DNA of 10,000 nucleotides from NCBI RefSeq assembly GCF_042767895.1, contig NC_091571.1, positions 3,754,991 to 3,764,990 of the forward strand, given 5' to 3'. Positions 1-6,702 of this stretch are shown here, one piece after another. Position 1 is the stretch's first letter; each line of letters begins with the position of its first letter. A program made the position numbers and the translations under genes. Source of the DNA: Penaeus vannamei. Its lineage: Eukaryota; Arthropoda; Malacostraca; Decapoda; Penaeidae. Below the pieces are notes generated by a model. That model had not been told where the DNA came from and ran no database searches. It saw only the letters and a list, made by a program, of their open reading frames with translations.

Positions 1-29
1 AACCTGGTCGCACAGCTGGAAAACAGACC

Positions 30-64
30 AAAAAAAAAAAAAGAAAAAAAAAGAAAAAAAAAAA
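30..64. repeat. A-rich homopolymer tract
   Basis: Three runs of 13, 9 and 11 adenines are separated by single G residues at 43 and 53. The flanks are unique sequence. It could be the poly-A tail of an old retroposed copy lying to its left, but no target-site duplication or recognisable element body can be seen in the 29 bases before it, so only a simple repeat is supported. Confidence 0.85.
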
Positions 65-120
65 GCACCACAAACACCCGGTTCTTGGCAAAACCTTTGT
101 AGTAAATCGCTTTGACAAAA

Positions 121-186
121 GAATCCGCGGCCGAGGGTATTGAACCTGATCAGAGCGAGGACGCAATCACTCACATGCTGGGCGAG
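121..186 (-). other. possible decayed tRNA-like fragment (B-box match)
   Basis: On the minus strand, 146-136 reads GGTTCAATACC, an exact match to the RNA polymerase III B-box consensus GGTTCRANNCC. No A box is seen at the usual distance and the five-base arms around the match do not pair as a T-stem. It is not a functional tRNA; a remnant of a tRNA-derived SINE is possible, but an 11-base degenerate motif can also occur by chance. Confidence 0.15.
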
Positions 187-234
187 GTACACACGCACAC
201 ATACACACACGAACGCATACACGCACATGCACAG
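187..234. repeat. imperfect CA dinucleotide repeat
   Basis: An interrupted (AC)n run with CG, AT and GA interruptions lies just before the GA-rich block. The interruptions suggest an old microsatellite that is no longer expanding. Confidence 0.85.
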
Positions 235-251
235 ACATTTGTGTGTGGAAT

Positions 252-437
252 GAGAGGGAGAGGGAGGGAGGGAGAGGGAGGGAAGGAGGGAGGGAGAGAG
301 GGAGGGAGGGAGAGGGAAAGAGTGAGGGAGGGAGGGAGGGAGGGAGAGGGAGAGGGAGAGGGAGAGGGATAGAGAGAAAGAAAGAGAAAGAAGGAGAGAG
401 AGGGAAAGAAAGGGGAAAAGGGATGGAAAGGGAAAGT
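252..437 (+). repeat. polypurine GA/GGGA simple repeat
   Basis: An almost pure purine tract on the + strand. It starts with GGGA and GGGAGA units, becomes more A-rich (GAAA, AAAG) to the right, and fades into AAGAGTAAGAATGAG-type DNA. Open frames on both strands across it (Arg/Glu/Gly on +, Ser/Pro/Leu on -) are products of the repeat composition. The tract is long and pure enough to be a candidate for triplex (H-DNA) formation. Confidence 0.95.
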
Positions 438-710
438 AACAGCAAGAGTAAGAATGAGTGGGAAAGAGAAAGAATAATAATAGTAGTAATACTATTTCAC
501 TTTAATCCTTTCGTTACAATGGTTATTCCTATGGTTGGTGAGACAGGTACTTATGACTTCATTCATATTACGGGTCTGTTTATTTTTGCTTTTAAATTAC
601 CCTTTGTATGATAGGAAAAGCAACTATATATAGGAAAAGCAACTATATACGTTTGAATGCTGGTCAACATGTTTGCTACACGAGAAGACCCGAAGTACCG
701 CACAGGCCGA
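438..710. other. unique sequence with a 19-bp tandem duplication
   Basis: This AT-rich, non-repetitive spacer separates two purine blocks. It contains a perfect head-to-tail duplication of a 19-bp unit, 611-629 and 630-648, whose core is GGAAAAGCAACTATAT. No coding signal, promoter or RNA gene is recognisable. The duplication looks like a recent slippage event because the two copies are identical. Confidence 0.7.
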
Positions 711-947
711 GAGAGAGGGAGAGGGGGAGGGAAAAGAAAGGGGAGAGGGAGCGGGAAAGGGAGAGGAAGAGGAAAGGGGAGAGGAAGAGGGAGAAGGAGT
801 GGGAGAGGGAGAGGAAGAGGAAAAGGGAGAGGGAGAAGTAGAGGGAAAGGGAGAGGGAGAAGTAGAGGGAAAGGGAGAGAAAAAAGGAGAGGGAGAGAAA
901 GAGGAAGAGTGAGTATGAGAAGGAAAGACGGAGAAAGAGAAGGAGAC
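711..947 (+). repeat. polypurine GA/GGGAGA repeat with 24-bp sub-repeat
   Basis: A second purine-only block on the + strand, with units GGGAGA, GGAAGA and GGGAAA. A higher-order unit of 24 bp, containing the landmark AGAAGTAGAGGGAAA, starts at 825 and 849 and begins again at 873. Open frames across it on both strands are low-complexity (Arg/Gly or Glu on +, Ser/Leu/Pro on -) and are rejected as genes. Confidence 0.95.
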
Positions 948-978
<31 letters not shown>

Positions 979-1395
979 ATGGACAGCAAGATAGACATAT
1001 AAAGCTAGATAGATATATAGATAGAGAAGGAGAGAAAATTTGTTGATAGACAGACAGACAAACAGGCAGGTAGACAGATAAATAGCTTGAAAGACAGATA
1101 ACGAGGTGGACAACTAGATAGATATAGATATAAAGATAGATAGAGGTAGACAGATAGATATATAGATAGTTAAAGAATGTGTTGACGGACAGTTAGACAG
1201 ACAGGCAGAAGAAGAGATAGATAACTAGCTATCTAACCAGAAATAGCTACTTAGCTAGCTAGTTAGCTAGACAGAAATAGCTAACTAGACGGATAGATGG
1301 AGAGAGAAAGAATTTGTTGATTGACAAACAGATAGATAGACAAATAGACGTATTACAAACAGATATACAGACAGATAGAAGGAGACGTAGTACAC
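948..1395 (+). repeat. GATA/GACA compound tetranucleotide repeat
   Basis: A compound array of GATA, TAGA, GACA and CAGA units, with interruptions such as AAAGCTAGATAG, AGAAGGAGAGAAAATTTGTTGA and AGAATTTGTTGATTGACA. The interruption AATTTGTTGAT is seen near 1037 and again near 1311, so larger pieces were duplicated too. At 1223-1290 the motif shifts to TAGC/CTAG palindromic steps with two copies of CAGAAATAGCTA. Nothing coding is recognisable. Confidence 0.92.
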
Positions 1396-1945
1396 ACAAG
1401 CACATGCCGGTGCCCCAAGTCAACTTCCTTCTACAAGTACTGTGTGATGTAGCATGCATATTGCAAGTGTAAAGTGCATAATACATTCCGGTTATGTATG
1501 TCCCGCCCCGTGTTAGTGCAGTGTATATGAGGTATTAGGTATATGAGGTCTTCGATATGTGCATTGGTTATGAAAGCAGATTATGTTGCACGTTCTCTGA
1601 TGTCCTTGGGCCACGTGAACCTCTAAGGTCGAAAATTCAGCTTTATAAATATCGCATTCGACCCTCGACGCGCCACACGCCCACACAACATAATATTTAC
1701 GGTTTCAGAATATTATTCCCTCTTCTATTGTGTCCTTACGTCATCGGGGTGGGTGCAGGGTGGGTCTGGGGGGGTGGGGGCGTAAACAGGGGACAAGGAG
1801 ACAAACATTCGTACTTCGCCCTTGTGATCCGACTACCCAGGGGTCAAATTTGAACGAGCCTTTGACATTCTAAACCTGTACGTCTTGGCGAATATCTTGG
1901 GCGGGATTCTGTTGCGTTAAGGCAGCTCTTGAGAACCTGGGGAGT
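1396..1945. other. unique non-repetitive region, no gene identified
   Basis: This is the longest stretch of ordinary complexity in the first 2.8 kb. It holds a 16-bp-period near duplication of GTATATGAGGT at 1523 and 1539, a CACGTG E-box at 1612-1617, and a G-quadruplex motif listed separately. An open frame of 98 codons at 1557-1853 (+) has no recognisable domain, a Gly/Trp-rich stretch that comes from the G-run, and no supporting splice or promoter pattern. I therefore see no supportable gene, although an intron or a lncRNA cannot be excluded. Confidence 0.6.
1746..1780 (+). other. predicted G-quadruplex motif
   Basis: Six G-runs on the + strand (lengths 4, 3, 3, 3, 7 and 5) are separated by loops of 1, 4, 1, 3 and 1 bases. 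This satisfies the classic rule of four runs of at least three G with loops of 1-7. It stands in otherwise non-repetitive DNA, unlike the G-runs of the 2.3-2.8 kb region. Folding is a prediction from the pattern. Confidence 0.75.
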
Positions 1946-2104
1946 GTGATCGGAAGGAGGAGGGAGAGGGAAAAGGAGGAGGAGAAGATGAAGAAGATGA
2001 AGAAGAGGGAGGAGGAGGAGGAGGAGGAGAGGGAGAGGGAGAAGGAGAGGGAGAGGGAGAGGGAGAGGGAGAGGGAGAGGGAGAAGGAGAGGGGGTGATA
2101 GAAG
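1946..2104 (+). repeat. GGA/GGGAGA polypurine repeat
   Basis: Purine-only DNA on the + strand: AGGAGG and GAAGAT units, then (GGA)n, then a long (GGGAGA)n run around 2027-2095. Open frames on the minus strand here are Pro/Ser/Leu low-complexity products of the repeat and are not treated as genes. Confidence 0.95.
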
Positions 2105-2262
2105 ATACAGAGATAGAGAGAATGATAGAGATAGAGATAGATAGTAGATAGATAGAGAGAGAGCGAGGGAGATATATAGACAGATAGATTGATGGACAGA
2201 CAGCCTGATACCTAAATAGAAAAAGACAGAGAGACAGAGATAGAAAGGAAACACACAAACAA
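2105..2262 (+). repeat. GATA/GACA-rich degenerate repeat
   Basis: AGATAG, GATAGA, GACAGA and GAGA units interspersed with less regular sequence, continuing the same family of motifs as the block at 948-1395. It ends in an AAAC-rich stretch (ACACACAAACAAACAACAAACA) before the G-rich block. Confidence 0.85.
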
Positions 2263-2295
2263 ACAACAAACACCCATTCTGATCACCAGCGAGGG

Positions 2296-2774
2296 TTGGA
2301 GGGAGGGAGGGGGGTTAGGATCCTAGGGTGGGGTAGGGAGGGGGTTATGGGCCTCGGATGGAGAGGCAGGGGGGAATGGGAGAGGAGGGGGGGGGGGAAG
2401 GTTGAGTCTCCGAAGAAGCAGGGGAGGGGGCTCACAAGGAGAGGGAGGGAGATGAGGGGGAGGGAGGGGGATGAGGAGGGAGGGGGACGAGGGAGAGGGA
2501 GGGGGATATGGGGGAGGAGTTGAGGGGAAGGAAGGAGGGGGGGGGGTGGTACAGAGGACAGACGGGGATCTGGAAGGGAAGGATGGGGAGGTTAGGACAT
2601 ACAAAGAGAGGGGGGGGAGATACTAAAGAAAGAGGAAGAGGGAGGAAGGGACCCGAAAGGAGAGAGAAGGAGAAGGAGAAAAGAATAAAGGCATAAGAAG
2701 AAGACGGGAGTAAGGACCGTAGAGAGGAGAGACGGAGGTAAGGCAGGTGTGGAGGACGGGGGGGGGGGGGGGAT
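2296..2774 (+). repeat. G-rich GGGA region with poly-G runs
   Basis: Strongly G-biased purine DNA on the + strand, with GGGA, GGGGA and GGAGG units and homopolymer G runs at 2387-2397 (11), 2537-2546 (10), 2610-2617 (8) and 2758-2772 (15). Many overlapping G-quadruplex patterns are possible. A perfect 10-bp palindrome TAGGATCCTA sits at 2316-2325. The exact run lengths are prone to sequencing error. Confidence 0.92.
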
Positions 2775-2890
2775 GTCGGTAAAAGGGTTACCTTTACCTT
2801 GAAAGACCGGAACGAAATTACCTTCTCCACTCGCCTGTAAAGCGTTGATTCGCGTCGGAACGGTCACAGCGGTCTGTCAAGAGTCTGTTC

Positions 2891-3004
2891 GTCTGTCTGT
2901 TCTCCTTTCTGTTTTATTTCTCGCTCGTCTGTCTGTTCTCCTTTCTGTTTTATTTCTCGCTCGTTTGTCTGTTCTCCTTTCTGTTTTATTTCTCGCTCGT
3001 CTGT
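2891..3004 (+). repeat. 36-bp minisatellite, 3.2 copies
   Basis: Three adjacent 36-bp copies at 2891-2926, 2927-2962 and 2963-2998, plus six bases of a fourth. The third copy carries one substitution (GTTTGTC for GTCTGTC); the others are identical. The unit begins GTCTGTCTGTTCTCC and ends ATTTCTCGCTC. Because 36 is a multiple of three the array stays open in frame, giving a 12-residue repeat, LSVLLSVLFLAR, on + and a Lys/Glu/Gln-rich repeat on -. There are no unique spacers, so it is not CRISPR-like. Confidence 0.95.
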
Positions 3005-3044
3005 TGCGAAAGGGACTCGTTTCTCACGCTCTTTTACGTTAATA

Positions 3045-3081
3045 GACCAAGACCTTTCTCTTAGAGTCTCGGTCATTGGTC
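3045..3081. other. imperfect inverted repeat (hairpin)
   Basis: GACCAAGAC at 3045-3053 is complementary to GTCATTGGTC at 3072-3081 with one bulged base, leaving an 18-base loop. TTACGTT occurs just outside on both sides. The flanking 3005-3130 DNA is unique and shows no coding signal. The inverted repeat may be incidental. Confidence 0.4.
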
Positions 3082-3136
3082 TTACGTTGAGTGAAACGGA
3101 GCGAAAATATATCGAAATCAAACGTACTGTATAAAT

Positions 3137-3475
3137 GTGTTAAAGTCACATGTGCAGTACGTGGACATGTGTTAGAATCAAATGCTTTACGTGTTGGTGT
3201 GTGTTAAAGTTGGATGCGGTTGAGCGTGTGAATATGTGTTAAAATCACATGTTTTTCGGCGTGGAAATGTGTTAAAATGTGTTCAAGACGTGTATGTTGA
3301 AGTCACACGTACGTAGAAATGCGTTAAAATCAACGTAGAAATGGGTTCAAATCAACGTAAAAAATGTGTTAAAATCGACGTAGAATTGCGTTAAAATCAA
3401 CGTATAAAATGTGTTAAAATCAACGTAAAAAATATGTTAAAATCAACGTAGAAATGGGTTAAAATCAAATGTTTT
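3137..3475 (+). repeat. satellite with GTTAAAATCAACGTA core and two periods
   Basis: The left part has diverged units whose GTGTTAAAAT-type core starts at 3137, 3169, 3201, 3236 and 3269, a spacing of 32-35 bp. The right part has six tighter copies at 3321, 3343, 3366, 3388, 3411 and 3434, alternating 22 and 23 bp with core GTTAAAATCAACGTA, and a partial copy at 3456. The sequence after the last copy (AATCAAATGTTTTA) resembles the left-hand type again (AATCAAATGCTTTA near 3176). This suggests the short-period array expanded inside an older 33-bp-period array. Confidence 0.9.
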
Positions 3476-3710
3476 ATGCATGGACGTGTGCTCACTCGGA
3501 TGTGGTTCATCGTGAAAATGTGTTTACGTTTAAGACAATTTGAGCTGATTTACCCGGCCTTTCAGTCCCCCCCCCCTCCCTCCCTCCCCCTTCTCCCTGT
3601 CCTTGAACCGGCGAAGGAACTTACTTATTGTCAGAGGGAAAGCATTTTTGAAATCTTAAAATCAATAAAGATATATGCACTCTGGAGGTGTTCAGGTGTA
3701 ATATATCATA
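3476..3710. other. unique spacer with C-rich tract
   Basis: Mostly unique DNA. A C-rich pyrimidine tract at 3567-3599 begins with a run of 10 C. An 84-codon open frame at 3476-3730 (+) has no recognisable domain and a Pro/Leu stretch that comes from the C tract; it is not called as a gene. Confidence 0.55.
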
Positions 3711-3928
3711 TAATGATAGAATATAAATAATAATGGAATGCTAAATGTTTCTCTATATTCTCCTCGTTCTTTATAATGAGTTATCAGATTAAATTAATAT
3801 ACTTTCCTTATATAATAATATAATGATCAAATGGAAATAATAATAAAATATTAAATGCCTTTCTCTCCTCTCTTTCTTTATCATGAGATATCAGTTTTAA
3901 ATGAATAATAACAAACTTTTCACATGAT
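3711..3928 (+). repeat. diverged 110-bp tandem duplication
   Basis: Two AT-rich copies start with TAATGAT at 3711 and 3821. They share, in order, an AAATAATAAT block, a (G/A)CTAAATG or TTAAATG word, a TTTCTC-rich pyrimidine stretch, TTTAT(A/C)ATGAG(T/A)TATCAG and a TTAAAT(T/G)AAT tail. There are many substitutions, so the duplication is old. Confidence 0.75.
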
Positions 3929-4359
3929 GAATAACCGAAATGGATGCCATATAAGGCACAGCACCTCATCGTAAGGATAGTCGAGAAAATGGATCTATAT
4001 CTCCTATATCCTAACCCGTTTCCTGAGTCTATTCCACAACACTATGACACAGAACCGAAGTGTTATTACCATCCCCCGGCCTCCTTCTTCGCCCCGTCCG
4101 TGTCTCCGAGCTATAAAATCATCACTATATCTCCACTAACGCCATTATACTGTGCAGTACTGGGACATGATAAAGAATGCACAATCTCTGCCAGGGGTAC
4201 AACTCGCGTATGTGCTGTACAGCGCGGGAGCTTACCGTTACAGGGATGTTTCGTTGGCAACAGGTGCTTGTTGAGAGATCTTCATGAATACCCGATAAAG
4301 AACTTTTATTTTCTCTTTCACACAAGGGTAAGGGGAATAATGTTAAGGTTTTGGTTGAA
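3929..4359. other. unique region, no gene identified
   Basis: Ordinary-complexity DNA. The longest open frame, 162 codons at 3944-4432 (+), has an ATG but runs into the CA/TA microsatellite, ending in His/Thr and Ile/Tyr repeats, and shows no known domain, signal peptide or conserved motif. An overlapping minus-strand frame of 103 codons is equally unconvincing. A TATAAAA word at 4112-4118 has no matching initiator at the usual distance. I treat this as non-coding, or at best an unrecognised exon. Confidence 0.5.
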
Positions 4360-4419
4360 ACACACACACGCACACACACACACACATATATACATATATA
4401 TATATTTATATATATACAC
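4360..4419. repeat. compound CA/TA microsatellite
   Basis: (CA)n with one CG interruption passes into (TA)n with a few T and C interruptions. Compound CA/TA repeats of this kind arise by slippage and are normally polymorphic. Confidence 0.95.
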
Positions 4420-4731
4420 GCATATCCTGTAAACATACATATAAGCGCATGGCAGGTAATTCTGCTAAATTTCGAGAGAAAATAATTTTCGTCCCACTAT
4501 AATACGCTCTGCTATCATAAGCATGAACTTATAACAACATGACAACAAGGTACAACAACAGAACACGCACATACGGCCAGTGTTGCCAGATTTGAACCCC
4601 CTCATTTCCTCTCCTGGATGCGAGGTCGTGTATGAGGACTTTGATCTCAGCTTAACCATTACCAGCTAACATGGTAATTATTGTTGAGAGCTTCTCGTGG
4701 AGTCTGTACGTCGAGGCGGGTCCACTCTCCG
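4420..4731. other. unique spacer with small hairpin
   Basis: Unique DNA between a microsatellite and a satellite array. A perfect 7-bp stem with a 7-base loop is formed by ATTACCA at 4658-4664 and TGGTAAT at 4672-4678. No gene is seen; the longest frame, 64 codons on the minus strand at 4465-4659, has no recognisable domain. Confidence 0.55.
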
Positions 4732-5729
4732 CCTGGGCTTTGGAAAGTTCTTAAATTAACGGTACTATGACTTACGTAATGGAGACGAATATGCTTGGGT
4801 TTTGGATGTTCTTAAACTAACGGTACTTTGACTTACGTAGAGACGAATATGCTTGGGTTTTGGAAAGTTCTTCTGAAACTAACATTACTATGACATGGAA
4901 AGGAAAAGAATATGCTTGGGTTTTGGAAAGTTCTTAAATTAACTGTACTATGACTTACGTAGAGACGAATATGCTTGGGTTTTGGAAAGTTCTTCTGAAA
5001 CTAACATTACTATGACATGGAAAGGAAAAGAATATGCTTGGGTTTTGGAAAGTTCTTAAATTAACTGTACTATGACTTACGTAAAGTAGACGGATATGCT
5101 TGGGTTTTGGAAAGTTCTTCTTAAATTAACAGTATTTTGACTTACGTAAAGGAAATGAATATGCTTGGGTTTTGGAAAGTTCTTCTTAACTTAACAATAC
5201 TATGACATGGAAAGGAGAAGAATATGCTTGGGTTTTGGAAAGTTCTTCTCAAACTAACACTACTATGACATGTAAAGGAGACCAATATGCTTAGGTTTTG
5301 GAAAGTTCTCAAACTAACACTACTATGACTTACGTAAAAGAGACGAATATGCTTAGGTTTTGGAAAGTTCTTCTTAAATTAACAGTACTTTGACTTACGT
5401 AAAGGAGATGAATATGCTTGGGTTTTGGAAAGTTCTTTTCAAACTAACACTACTATGACTAACGTAAAAGAGATGAATATGCTTGGGTTTTGGAAAGTTC
5501 TTCTTAAATTAACAGTACTATGACTTACCTAAATGAGACCAATATGCTTGGGTTTTGGAAAGTTCTTAAACCAACAGTACTTTGACACGTAAAGTAGACG
5601 AATATGCTTGGGCTTTGGAAAGTTCTTCTCAAACTAACACCACTATGACTTACGTAAAAGAGACGAATATGCTTGGATTTTGCAAAGTTCTTCTCAAACT
5701 AACACTACTATGACTTACGTAAAGGAATA
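4732..5729 (+). repeat. 16-copy satellite array, mean period 62.7 bp
   Basis: The word ATGCTT recurs at 4791, 4849, 4912, 4971, 5034, 5096, 5161, 5224, 5287, 5349, 5414, 5479, 5544, 5604 and 5669; a further unit precedes the first and a degenerate end follows the last. Individual periods are 58-65 bp. Each unit reads roughly ATGCTTGGGTTTTGGAAAG, then TTCTT, then a variable segment, then AACWSTACTATGAC, then either TTACGTAAAG or ATGGAAAGG. The last two variants define subtypes. Flanking unique DNA at 5799-5815 still resembles the GCAAAGTTCTTCTCA part of a unit. No open frame across the array is credible. Confidence 0.97.
4849..5092 (+). repeat. 122-bp higher-order dimer, two near-identical copies
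   Basis: Within the satellite, 4849-4970 and 4971-5092 are each a pair of unlike units (an ATGGAAAGG type followed by a TTACGTAG/TTACGTAA type). They are identical over roughly the first 114 bases by eye, then differ where AGAGACG meets AAGTAGACG. Neighbouring single units differ far more, so this is a recent duplication of a two-unit block. Confidence 0.9.
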
Positions 5730-5974
5730 TACATTAGCTTACCCTACAAAAACACAAACACTTGGACATTGCTTAGCAACGGGCAAAGTCACAATCAAAT
5801 GCAAGTTCTTCTCATTGCTGCAGGTGATGTTGCAGAAGGATTGCTTTCAGATGTCTGCAATGCTCAGAGTCTAGTTTTATTTTGTTCATTCTTTATCATA
5901 TATGCATAACAGGGTATAAATGTTGAACAGAGAAGGAAGAGATGGTATATGTTTCGAATGGTGAATGTTTTAAC
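5730..5974. other. unique spacer, possible exon fragment not supported
   Basis: Ordinary DNA to the right of the satellite. A short open frame, 5703-5906 (+), includes the segment LLIAAGDVAEGLLSDVC, which looks more protein-like than the rest of the window, and a pyrimidine-rich stretch ending GCTGCAG precedes GTGATG like a splice acceptor. No good donor follows and I recognise no family. Part of the segment resembles a decayed satellite unit. I do not call a gene. Confidence 0.4.
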
Positions 5975-6380
5975 AGTAGTATGATAATTATAATGATAAT
6001 GATAATAGTAGTATTGATAGTCATAGTCATAATCAGTCTTTATCATCATAATAACAAACTGCTACCTCAACTACTACTACTACTAACAATAATGATAGTA
6101 ATAATAATAAATGATAATAATAATAATGACAATAATGATAATAATAATAATGATGATGGTGGTGCTAATAATAATAATAATAATAATAATAACAACAATA
6201 ATAAAAACAAAAATAGTAATAATGATAATAAAATTAACAACAATAATAGTAATAATATTAAAATAATAATAATTATCATCTGTAGTAGTAGCAGCAGAAT
6301 TGATAAAATCAATAGTAGCAATTATCAATATAAGCACATAACAGTTATTGTTATTACTATCCAATCATAATGAACACTAT
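5975..6380. repeat. AAT/ATG/AAC trinucleotide repeat region
   Basis: An imperfect AAT-family repeat: ATGATAAT and TAGTAGTA steps at the left, then (AAT)n and (AAC)n with TGA interruptions around 6090-6270, then scattered CAT/ATC steps. Open frames on both strands encode Asn, Ile or Leu runs and are artefacts of the repeat. Confidence 0.93.
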
Positions 6381-6542
6381 CATTATCAATACCAATACCA
6401 TTATTACCGAATCATCAACTATCAAAACGAAGTATCAATATTACCATCCTTCTTATCATACATTCCTGTATCTAATATTCATCTTGTTTTTTTTTTTAAT
6501 TCTGTAAACAATATGGCTCTAGAAAAATTAAGTTAATTAAAA

Positions 6543-6568
6543 TCACTGGCCTTTCTGAATGCCAGTGA
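6543..6568. other. perfect 8-bp hairpin
   Basis: TCACTGGC at 6543-6550 and GCCAGTGA at 6561-6568 are perfect reverse complements around the 10-base loop CTTTCTGAAT. Part of this loop is complementary to the loop of a second hairpin about 100 bases downstream. It lies in unique DNA. Confidence 0.7.
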
Positions 6569-6645
6569 GCACGCCGAAATGTCAACAAAAATAAAAGTCC
6601 TTGTTAGGCAGGACGACCTTCTGCCACGTGTATGCCTCGCGTGTT

Positions 6646-6681
6646 TGTTTCGACATTTTCAGAAAGGCATTGTCGAAAACA
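6646..6681. other. 8-bp hairpin extended by a bulged stem
   Basis: TTTCGACA at 6648-6655 pairs perfectly with TGTCGAAA at 6671-6678. The stem extends by two more pairs if one A is bulged (TGTTTCGACA against TGTCGAAAACA). The 15-base loop contains CAGAAAGGC at 6660-6668, the exact reverse complement of GCCTTTCTG at 6549-6557 in the upstream hairpin. Confidence 0.65.
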
Positions 6682-6702
6682 GGTAGCTGGCATCCCGTGT
6701 TG

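Noticed and set aside
112..445. Open frames on both strands across the first CA and GA repeats.
   Set aside because: Low-complexity His/Thr, Arg/Glu/Gly and Ser/Pro/Leu sequences dictated by the repeats.
1557..1853. 98-codon plus-strand open frame in unique DNA.
   Set aside because: No domain or membrane/signal pattern that is convincing, and part of it is the translated G-quadruplex run. No supporting promoter or splice context.
2891..3004. CRISPR-like appearance of regular direct repeats of 36 bp.
   Set aside because: The units are directly adjacent with no unique spacers, and the genome context is eukaryotic. It is an ordinary minisatellite.
4112..4160. TATAAAA at 4112-4118 as a core promoter.
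   Set aside because: No initiator word at 25-32 bases downstream; the nearest CAGT word is about 43 bases away. TATA words are common in AT-rich DNA.
3944..4432. 162-codon plus-strand open frame with an ATG.
   Set aside because: It runs into the CA/TA microsatellite at its end, has no known motif, and overlaps an equally long unsupported minus-strand frame. In DNA of this composition such a frame can occur by chance.
5942..6370. 142-codon plus-strand frame rich in Asn and overlapping minus-strand Leu/Ile frames.
   Set aside because: They are translations of the AAT-family repeat; the flanking residues show no recognisable domain.
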